From Roseburia sp. 1XD42-34 (GTDB lineage: Bacteria; Bacillota; Bacilli; Bacillales; Amphibacillaceae), in assembly GCF_009917385.1 (NCBI RefSeq), contig NZ_QWLJ01000004.1, positions 1 to 64,000 of the forward strand: a DNA stretch of 64,000 nucleotides, given 5' to 3'. This document shows positions 56,868 through 64,000 of the stretch, piece after piece (within the stretch, counting starts at the first letter, position 1; each line of letters begins with the position of its first letter). Under the pieces are notes generated by a model, which did not search any database, had not been told where the DNA came from, and saw only the letters and a list, made by a program, of their open reading frames with translations. A program made the position numbers and the translations under genes.

Positions 56868-59800
56868 GTTCAATTGGTTTTGCTTGAAATGTCATGGAAT
56901 CTATAATGTGCAAGATTGCATTTGCTGTATCTAAATTGGTTAAACAAGCAATACCATGTTCAACAGATTCTCTACGCATCCGAAATCCATCGGAACGTGG
57001 TTGTTTTCCTGATGTTAATGTATTGATGACATATTGTACTTCACCATTTTTAATAACAGAAAGGACATTTGGCTGTTCAGAACCGATCTTCCCAACTTTC
57101 GTCACTGGTATCTGTGCCTGGTGGATATATTCTGCAGTTCCTTCAGTTGCATACAGTTGATAGCCTAATTGATAAAAGCGCTGAGCAATATCAAGCATTT
57201 CGTCTTTATCTTTATCTGCTACGGTTAATAACACACTACCTTGTTGCGGTAGTTTAATTCCAGAAGCAATCAATCCCTTATATAATGCCTTTTCCAATGT
57301 TTTATCATAGCCGATTGCTTCACCGGTTGATTTCATTTCAGGGCCTAAGGTAGTATCTACACTACGCAGTTTCTCAAAGGAAAAGACAGGTACTTTCACA
57401 GCTACTTGGTCCGTTTCTGGCAAAATGCCTGTTTGGTAACCCAAATCAGATAGTCTTTCACCGAGAATACATTTTGTCGCCAAATTCGCCATGGTTACAC
57501 CGGTAATTTTACTTAAAAATGGGATCGTACGACTTGCTCTTGGATTTACTTCAAGTACATACACATGATCATCACTTACAATAAATTGAATATTGATTAA
57601 GCCTTTCACTTGTAAAGCATGAGATATCTTCGTAGCGGCGTGTAAGCATTGATCTTTGACGGATTGACTGAGTCGTTGCGGCGGATATACGGCAATGGAA
57701 TCTCCAGAGTGAACGCCAGCTCGTTCAATATGCTCCATGATTCCAGGGATAATGACCGTTTCACCGTCACTGATAGCATCCACTTCTACTTCCAATCCAG
57801 TAACATATTTATCAATTAAAATCGGATGTTTGTCATTTATATGTTCCGTTTTTTCTAGATAGGCTGTAAGCTCTGCTTCATTATAGACGATTTCCATCCT
57901 AGCTCCACCAATGACGTAGGACGGACGAACAAGCACAGGATAGCCAATCGCCTCTGCTACTTCTTTCGCACGTTCCATTTTCATCACCGTTTTTCCTTTA
58001 GGGCGCAATAAACGCAATTGGTCAACAAGCAGTTCAAACTTATCCCTGTCCTCAGCTTGATCAATGGCATGTAAGTTTGTTCCCAGGATGGCTACACCAC
58101 GTCGCTCTAATCCGGCAGCCAGGTTGATTGCAGTTTGCCCGCCAAATTGTACAATAACCCCTTCCGGCTGCTCTAAATCGATCACATGCATCACGTCTTC
58201 TAAAGTAAGCGGCTCAAAATATAGCTTGTCTGATATACTAAAATCAGTTGATACTGTTTCTGGGTTATTATTCATGATGATTGCTTCATAACCCATTTCT
58301 TTTAGTGCCAATACAGAGTGGACCGTAGCATAATCAAATTCGATTCCTTGCCCAATCCGGATTGGACCCGAGCCAAGAACTAGCACTTTTTTACGTAGAC
58401 TTGCAATGGACTCATTCTCTTCCTCATACGTACTGTAAAAATACGGTGTTGACGAGGCGAATTCTGCTGCACAAGTATCTACCATTTTATATACTGGCAC
58501 AATTTCATGCTGCTTACGCATAGTGTATAGGTCATCTTCTGTTATTTTCCATAAGCGAGCGATATGTGCATCTGAAAATCCGCGTTCTTTCGCTTGCTTT
58601 AGCACGTCTGGCGAATTTGGCTGCTCCGTTAGTGCTTGCTCTAATGCCATTAATTGTTGCAATTTCACTAAGAAAAATCGATCTATTTTTGTCATTTGGA
58701 AAATCTCTTCTACCGTCATTTTTCTTCTAAGGGCTTCCGCTAAAACGAAAATCCGCTCGTCGTCCGCTTTTTTCATTCGCGTTTTCAGAGTCTCTTCATC
58801 TAAATACGTTAAACTTTCCAACCATAATTGGTCGGTAGCCATATCCAATGAACGAATTCCTTTTAATAACGATTCTTCAAAATTTCTGCCTATCGCCATG
58901 ATTTCTCCAGTTGCTTTCATCTGCGTTCCGAGGCTCCGATCTCCTGTCGTAAATTTATCAAATGGAAATCGCGGTATTTTCGTTACCACATAATCGAGCG
59001 CTGGTTCAAAGCATGCATATGTTTTTCCAGTAATAGGGTTTATGATTTCATCAAGCGTTAAACCAACGGCAATTTTTGCTGCCACTTTTGCAATTGGGTA
59101 ACCCGTTGCTTTCGATGCCAATGCAGATGAACGACTTACCCTAGGGTTAACTTCAATAATGTAATATTGAAAACTATTTGGGTCTAAAGCGAGCTGAACG
59201 TTGCATCCGCCTTCTATTTCTAATGCACGAATTATTTTTAAAGACGCGTTGCGAAGTAACTGATATTCACGGTCACTTAACGTTTGTGAAGGTGCAACGA
59301 CGAGTGAATCTCCAGTATGAATGCCAACAGGGTCCATATTTTCCATATTACACACGACAATAGCTTGATCCTTTTTATCCCGCATCACTTCATATTCTAT
59401 CTCTTTGAAGCCAGCAATATTTTTTTCGATTAAGCATTGATGAACGGGGGAAAGAGTTAGACCATTTTTTGTAGTCGTCATTAGTTCTTCTTTTGTATTA
59501 CACATTCCTCCGCCTGTTCCGCCAAGCGTATATGCCGGACGAACGATTAACGGGTAGCCGATTTCATTGGCAAATGCACAAGCTTCATCTACCGTGTGAA
59601 CGATTTGGCTCGCTGGAACAGGTTCATTTAATGCATGCATTAAATCTCTGAACTTCTCCCGATCCTCTGCTTTTTGGATGGCTTCCAAGGAAGTGCCTAA
59701 TAAAGTTACATTATATTCGGCTAATATCCCTGTTTGATCTAAGGCAACCGCTAAATTTAATCCCGTTTGTCCGCCTAGTGTTGGCAGTAATGCATCTGGT

Positions 59801-60045
59801 TTTTCTATGCGAATGATTTTAGTTAAAAATTCAACTGTTAATGGCTCCATATACACTTTGTCTGCTACCGTATGGTCAGTCATAATGGTTGCCGGATTAG
59901 AGTTAGCTAATATGACCGTATAGCCTTCTTCCCTTAACGCTTGACAAGCTTGCGTTCCCGAATAATCAAATTCAGCTGCCTGCCCTATCACAATCGGCCC
60001 TGATCCAATTACTAAAATTTTGGAAAGCGACTCATTTTTAGGCAT
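56833..60045 (-). CDS. carB: Carbamoyl-phosphate synthase large subunit
   Basis: CarB makes carbamoyl phosphate from bicarbonate, ATP and the ammonia delivered by CarA. The 1070-residue protein has two homologous ATP-grasp halves ([20 protein letters not shown] near residue 12 and [20 protein letters not shown] near 560) and a C-terminal MGS-type allosteric domain with [20 protein letters not shown] and [13 protein letters not shown]. The ATG at 60045 has GGAGG nine bases upstream and overlaps carA by eight bases. The last eleven residues, [11 protein letters not shown], and the stop are supplied by repeat R1 copy E. Confidence 0.97.
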   Translation of the reverse strand: MPKNESLSKILVIGSGPIVIGQAAEFDYSGTQACQALREEGYTVILANSNPATIMTDHTVADKVYMEPLTVEFLTKIIRIEKPDALLPTLGGQTGLNLAVALDQTGILAEYNVTLLGTSLEAIQKAEDREKFRDLMHALNEPVPASQIVHTVDEACAFANEIGYPLIVRPAYTLGGTGGGMCNTKEELMTTTKNGLTLSPVHQCLIEKNIAGFKEIEYEVMRDKKDQAIVVCNMENMDPVGIHTGDSLVVAPSQTLSDREYQLLRNASLKIIRALEIEGGCNVQLALDPNSFQYYIIEVNPRVSRSSALASKATGYPIAKVAAKIAVGLTLDEIINPITGKTYACFEPALDYVVTKIPRFPFDKFTTGDRSLGTQMKATGEIMAIGRNFEESLLKGIRSLDMATDQLWLESLTYLDEETLKTRMKKADDERIFVLAEALRRKMTVEEIFQMTKIDRFFLVKLQQLMALEQALTEQPNSPDVLKQAKERGFSDAHIARLWKITEDDLYTMRKQHEIVPVYKMVDTCAAEFASSTPYFYSTYEEENESIASLRKKVLVLGSGPIRIGQGIEFDYATVHSVLALKEMGYEAIIMNNNPETVSTDFSISDKLYFEPLTLEDVMHVIDLEQPEGVIVQFGGQTAINLAAGLERRGVAILGTNLHAIDQAEDRDKFELLVDQLRLLRPKGKTVMKMERAKEVAEAIGYPVLVRPSYVIGGARMEIVYNEAELTAYLEKTEHINDKHPILIDKYVTGLEVEVDAISDGETVIIPGIMEHIERAGVHSGDSIAVYPPQRLSQSVKDQCLHAATKISHALQVKGLINIQFIVSDDHVYVLEVNPRASRTIPFLSKITGVTMANLATKCILGERLSDLGYQTGILPETDQVAVKVPVFSFEKLRSVDTTLGPEMKSTGEAIGYDKTLEKALYKGLIASGIKLPQQGSVLLTVADKDKDEMLDIAQRFYQLGYQLYATEGTAEYIHQAQIPVTKVGKIGSEQPNVLSVIKNGEVQYVINTLTSGKQPRSDGFRMRRESVEHGIACLTNLDTANAILHIIDSMTFQAKPIERTKAQSARSAT

Positions 60046-61132
60046 ATACTTCATCCTCCTTGGTCAATTTCTCTGTTACGGTTAAAAATGTATCAAACAA
60101 GTGATTCGTATCTTCTGGTCCGGGTGAGCTTTCAGGGTGGTATTGAACTGAAAAAGCAGCATAACGTTTATGTTGTATGCCCTCAACGGTCCCATCATTT
60201 AATGCTACTTGCGTTAATTGCAAGTCTGTTTTTGCAAGTGAAGCTTGTTGTACAGCGTAACTATGATTTTGTGATGTTATATAGGTTTTATTCGTAAGTA
60301 AATCTTTCACCGGATGATTTGACCCGCGATGACCAAATGCCATTTTTTCTGTATCCGCTCCACAAGCTAAAGCGAGCAGTTGATGACCGAGACAAATCCC
60401 AAAGATAGGAAGCTTCCCAAGCACGTGCTGAATCATCGCAATGGTCTCCGGCACATCTTTAGGATTTCCTGGTCCATTCGTGAGCAATAAACCGTCAGCT
60501 TTTAGACGAAGTATGTCTTCTGCACTATAATTATAAGGAACTACTGTAATGTGACAGTTGCGTTTTGTTAATTCACGTAAGATTCCATGTTTCATTCCAC
60601 AATCGACAACGACAATTCGTTTTCCTCTTCCTGGTACCACATAAGGCTTTAGGGACGATGTTTTTCGTACCTGATCTTTCGGGAGTTTTGTTTTCCTTAA
60701 TTGCCGTACAATTTGCTCATAAGGAATCGTGACATCAGCTATTGCAGCTTTCATCGTTCCTTGTAAACGAATGATTTTCGTAAGTTTTCTCGTGTCGACT
60801 CCCGAAATTCCAGGAATTTGGTTCGCCTTTAAATAGGCGTCCAATGTTTCTTCACTTCGGAAATTTGAAGGATATGCTGCAACTTCCTTAACAATAAACC
60901 CATGAATAAACGGTGTCACTGTTTCTACATCGTCACGATTAATTCCGTAGTTTCCAGCGAGCGGGTATGTCATCATAACGATTTGACCACAATAGGAGGG
61001 ATCCGTTATAATTTCCTGATACCCGGTCATACCCGTGTTGAATACTACTTCACCGATGGCTTCCTGCTCACTGCCAAACCCTTCACCGATAAATACCGTT
61101 CCATCCTCTAATACTAACTGACGTTTTCCCAT
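60038..61132 (-). CDS. carA: Carbamoyl-phosphate synthase small subunit
   Basis: CarA hydrolyses glutamine and passes ammonia to CarB. The 364-residue protein has the CPS small-chain domain ([32 protein letters not shown]) and a class I glutamine amidotransferase domain with Cys nucleophile in [17 protein letters not shown] and His/Glu in [14 protein letters not shown]. It overlaps pyrC by one base (TAATG) and carB by eight, so translation is coupled throughout. GAGGTGGGAAAATA is the ribosome site. Confidence 0.97.
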   Translation of the reverse strand: MGKRQLVLEDGTVFIGEGFGSEQEAIGEVVFNTGMTGYQEIITDPSYCGQIVMMTYPLAGNYGINRDDVETVTPFIHGFIVKEVAAYPSNFRSEETLDAYLKANQIPGISGVDTRKLTKIIRLQGTMKAAIADVTIPYEQIVRQLRKTKLPKDQVRKTSSLKPYVVPGRGKRIVVVDCGMKHGILRELTKRNCHITVVPYNYSAEDILRLKADGLLLTNGPGNPKDVPETIAMIQHVLGKLPIFGICLGHQLLALACGADTEKMAFGHRGSNHPVKDLLTNKTYITSQNHSYAVQQASLAKTDLQLTQVALNDGTVEGIQHKRYAAFSVQYHPESSPGPEDTNHLFDTFLTVTEKLTKEDEVYA

Positions 61133-62409
61133 TATTTTCCCACCTCATATACGATCTTTCCTGCTACCATCGTTAATGTTGGTACACCTTGTACGCTCCA
61201 TCCATGGAAGGGTGTATTTTTTCCTTTAGAATAGAAAGAGTTTTTATCTATCGTTATCGATTTTTGCAAATCAATCAATGTGATATCAGCTAGAGAGCCT
61301 TCTAGTAACCTCCCATAAGGAAGACCAAATGTTGCTGCTGGTTTTAAAGCCATCCAAGCAATTAATTGCTCCAAGGTCACTTTCTCCGTTAAGACAAGAT
61401 GCGTATAAAGTAAGGAAAATGCATGCTCTAAACCTACAATTCCAAACGGAGCACGTAACATCCCTTGTTCCTTTTCATGTGAAGCATGTGGAGCATGATC
61501 AGTGGCAATAAAATCAATTGTACCATCTAACAATCCAGCTAACAGCGCCTCCTGATCTTCTTTTGCTCGTAATGGCGGATTCATTTTAAAATTGGTGTCA
61601 GCCGTCGTAATGTCAGATTCGTTGAGTAGTAAATGGTGCGGTGTTACTTCTGCCGTAACATGAATGCCAGCTTTTTTGGCATCTCGAATCACTCGAACTG
61701 ACTCTTTCGTACTTACATGACATACATGATAATGACATCCTGTAGTTTCAGCTATTAACACATCTCTGGCAATTTGTACGGACTCTGCTAGCGAAGGAAT
61801 TCCCGGTATATCCAAGCGTTCACTCACCTCCCCATCATGGACAACCCCTCCATATACAATGGAGTTGTCTTCACAGTGGGCAACAATTGCTTTATTATTT
61901 GCTTTTGCAAGCTTCATTGCTTGAAGCATTTGGTGAGTCGATTGAATACCGACCCCATCATCGGTAAACGCAAAGATACCTGTCTGCGCTAAAGCAGGGA
62001 TATCAGTTAGCTCTTTTCCTTGTAACTGTTTTGTTATTGAAGCATATGGGAGAACGCGAACTACTGCGCCATTATCAATTCGTTGGTGTAACGCCCGTAC
62101 TCTTTCTACCGTATCCGGTACAGGGTTGGTATTTGGCATCGCACAAACTGTCGTATAGCCGCCTCGGGCTGCTGCTTTTGTACCGGTAATGATCGTTTCC
62201 TTATGTTCATCTCCAGGCTCCCGTAAATGAATATGAACATCCATGAATCCTGGAACTGCTAATCGCTCGCTACCCTCCATTTCGCGATCCGCTTCCTCTT
62301 TAATTATTGGTGCTAGTTTAGTAATTTTATCGTTTTCGATTAAAATATCGCGCTTAACTAGCTCCCCCGTAGGTAAAAGGTGTTTGATATTTTTGATCAA
62401 CTGTTTCAT
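61132..62409 (-). CDS. pyrC: Dihydroorotase
   Basis: PyrC cyclises carbamoyl aspartate to dihydroorotate. The 425-residue class I amidohydrolase shows the metal-binding DVHIHLREPGDEHKETI, AMPNTNPVPDT, HCEDNSIVYGG, HVSTKESV and the catalytic aspartate in DFIATDHAPHASHEKEQG. GGGGGGCTATCC precedes the ATG. Its start lies within the last 56 bases of pyrB. Confidence 0.97.
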   Translation of the reverse strand: MKQLIKNIKHLLPTGELVKRDILIENDKITKLAPIIKEEADREMEGSERLAVPGFMDVHIHLREPGDEHKETIITGTKAAARGGYTTVCAMPNTNPVPDTVERVRALHQRIDNGAVVRVLPYASITKQLQGKELTDIPALAQTGIFAFTDDGVGIQSTHQMLQAMKLAKANNKAIVAHCEDNSIVYGGVVHDGEVSERLDIPGIPSLAESVQIARDVLIAETTGCHYHVCHVSTKESVRVIRDAKKAGIHVTAEVTPHHLLLNESDITTADTNFKMNPPLRAKEDQEALLAGLLDGTIDFIATDHAPHASHEKEQGMLRAPFGIVGLEHAFSLLYTHLVLTEKVTLEQLIAWMALKPAATFGLPYGRLLEGSLADITLIDLQKSITIDKNSFYSKGKNTPFHGWSVQGVPTLTMVAGKIVYEVGK

Positions 62410-63295
62410 GGATAGCCCCCCATTCTGTTAGTACACTTATTATAATTGCCATTCTTGCATAAACGCCGTTATTCATTTGCTTAAAAATTCGCGATCGTTT
62501 ACACTCCACTAAATCGGTGTCGATTTCAACATTTCGATTAATTGGTGCTGGATGAAGGATAATTGCGTGCGGTCGCATATTTCTTTCTCGGTCCTTCGTT
62601 AGTCCATATTTATCTAAATAGCTTGTTGTTACATCGTAAGCTACTTTATGTCTTTCATGTTGAATGCGCAATAACATAAGCGTATCCGCTATTTCTACTG
62701 CTTCGTCCATAGCTATATAAGGAAACGGAAGCGATCGATCTTTACATCCTTCAGGTGCTGTTAAATACACATGTGCCCCCATTTTTTGTAATGTATATGC
62801 ATTCGACTTTGCTACACGACTATGTGAAATATCGCCTGCAATCACAACGTTTATCCCTTTAAACGTCTGAAACTCCTGATAAATAGTTAGTAAATCTAAC
62901 AAACATTGAGTTGGGTGTTCTTTTTTTCCAGCTCCCGCATTAATGATGGGGATCGCTAAATTTCCTTTCAGTTTCTCTATCCAGCAATCATCTCGATGGC
63001 GAATCACTAACAAGCTAGCGCCAATAGCTTCAAAAGTTTTGGCGGTGTCATAGAGGGACTCACCTTTTTGGGTACTGGAAAATTCTTCATTAAAATCAAG
63101 CACATCAAGTCCTAGTTTACGTTGGGCAACGATAAAACTCATCTTTGTACGTGTGCTTGGTTCAAAGAACAAATTTGCTGCAAACAGTTGCTCGCTTAGA
63201 ATAAAAGACTGCTCACGGTAAGCCTCTGCCAAACGTAGCAGCTCCATGATCTCTCTTTCCGTCCAGTCGTCTAAAGAAATAAAGTGTCGCATCAT
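62354..63295 (-). CDS. pyrB: Aspartate carbamoyltransferase catalytic subunit
   Basis: PyrB condenses carbamoyl phosphate with aspartate. The 313-residue protein shows the carbamoyl-phosphate motif FEPSTRTKMSFIVAQRKLG (about 46-64), the HPTQCLLDLLTIYQEF segment and HPAPINRNVEID. The C-terminus is about ten residues longer than in B. subtilis and overlaps pyrC by 56 bases. Two adjacent ATGs could start it; the first is used. It comes after the attenuator and repeat R1 copy F. Confidence 0.96.
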   Translation of the reverse strand: MMRHFISLDDWTEREIMELLRLAEAYREQSFILSEQLFAANLFFEPSTRTKMSFIVAQRKLGLDVLDFNEEFSSTQKGESLYDTAKTFEAIGASLLVIRHRDDCWIEKLKGNLAIPIINAGAGKKEHPTQCLLDLLTIYQEFQTFKGINVVIAGDISHSRVAKSNAYTLQKMGAHVYLTAPEGCKDRSLPFPYIAMDEAVEIADTLMLLRIQHERHKVAYDVTTSYLDKYGLTKDRERNMRPHAIILHPAPINRNVEIDTDLVECKRSRIFKQMNNGVYARMAIIISVLTEWGAIHETVDQKYQTPFTYGGAS

Positions 63296-63349
63296 TCTTC
63301 TTTCACTCCCTTTACTGATTTTTCAAACAAACTATATAATTATCAGACA

Positions 63350-63624
63350 GAACAAAGGCGCAGAGCGCCCGTTTCGCAACGTTGCGAATGGAAGGAATCA
63401 ACTAAAGTTTTAGGAATCATGCTCCTGCAACAGGAGTATGCCGATGCCTGAGCGGCAAGCCCGTTTTTACTCGGCCTTCCTCTTAACCTCGAACCGATGA
63501 TGACTTATCGGAAGGCGCATTTCTAAAGTCGCCTAGTTGCTGGCGCTTGCGCCGGACGTGACTATTCCGTTATATCGTTATCCCAATGCAAAAATTTTTA
63601 TACTTTCTTATCTCTAAAAAAAAA
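63350..63624 (+). repeat. R1 interspersed repeat, copy F (full length)
   Basis: This complete copy opens with GAACAAAGGCGCAGAGCGCC, contains the CATGCTCCTG/CAGGAGTATG stem, GCGGCAAGCCCG, ACCGATGATGACTTATCGG (hairpin) and GGCGCTTGCGCC (hairpin), and ends in an A-run. It fills the gap between the pyr attenuator and pyrB, antisense to the operon. Its A-run is the U-tract of the attenuator terminator. Confidence 0.92.
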
Positions 63625-63741
63625 CCTCTTTGCTAAAAGGTCGCAAAGAGGTAGACGTGTGCTATACACGTATATCTGGGCAACCTTTCAGATATCTCGT
63701 ACCTGATTAAAGGTTTTATATGAAGTTTTGGTTATCATTCA
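63616..63741 (-). promoter_or_regulatory. PyrR-dependent attenuator between pyrR and pyrB
   Basis: In transcription order there is a perfect stem-loop ATATCTG / CAGATAT (63672-63695) whose loop carries AAAGGTTGCC, close to the PyrR-binding consensus (GAGAGGNUNGC type). Next is an ACGTGT/ACACGT hairpin, then a terminator: CCTCTTTGC / GCAAAGAGG (63625-63651) followed by nine T. The AAAGGTTGC part (63680-63688) can pair with GCGACCTTT of the terminator (63636-63644) as the antiterminator. By analogy with B. subtilis, UMP-bound PyrR would stabilise the first hairpin and so favour termination. Confidence 0.85.

Positions 63742-64000
<259 letters not shown>

Overview
The window is 64 kb of a low-GC, spore-forming Bacillaceae chromosome. 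The family assignment rests on gene order matching the Bacillus subtilis pyrR-to-ylqH block, on an intact small spoVM gene, on asp23/fakA and prkC/prpC, and on Firmicutes-type pyrK/pyrD. Protein style and repeat content suggest a halotolerant Oceanobacillus/Virgibacillus-type genus, but that is inference. Almost every gene lies on the minus strand, so the biological reading order runs from the right end of the window to the left.

Region by region, in transcription order: (1) 63.9-53.6 kb, the pyrimidine operon pyrR(partial)-pyrB-pyrC-carA-carB-pyrK-pyrD-pyrF-pyrE, with a PyrR-type attenuator after pyrR and no pyrP. (2) 53.6-50.7 kb, a small accessory set: SAM methyltransferase (+), LysR regulator, Ohr-type peroxidase. 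(3) 50.5-41.7 kb, rqcH (+), a Ca2+-type P-ATPase, yloC, remA, gmk, rpoZ. (4) 41.7-30.5 kb, coaBC-priA-fmt-rsmB-prpC-prkC-rsgA-rpe-thiN-spoVM, lacking the def and rlmN genes normally found here. (5) rpmB (+), then a 1.45-kb gene-free repeat-rich gap, then yloU-fakA. (6) An inserted purine-type permease (+), then sdaAB-sdaAA-recG. (7) fapR-plsX-fabD-fabG-acpP-rnc, an inserted yfkK-like gene (+), smc-ftsY. (8) ylxM-ffh-rpsP-khpA-ylqD-rimM-trmD-rplS-lepB-rbgA-rnhB-ylqG-ylqH.

The genes are mostly housekeeping: UMP synthesis, translation quality control and ribosome assembly, SRP targeting, chromosome segregation, fatty-acid and phospholipid initiation with its FapR regulator, Ser/Thr kinase signalling, and replication restart.

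The unexplained signal lies between genes. One interspersed element of about 270 bp (called R1 here) occurs at least six times. It is rich in hairpins, often ends exactly at the U-tract of an intrinsic terminator, and in one place supplies the last codons and stop of carB. A second element of about 160 bp (R2) occurs four times and has two mutually exclusive pairings. There is also a GC-rich inverted-repeat block and a degenerate tandem array with a period of about 21 nt. No rRNA, tRNA, CRISPR array or intact insertion sequence was seen.
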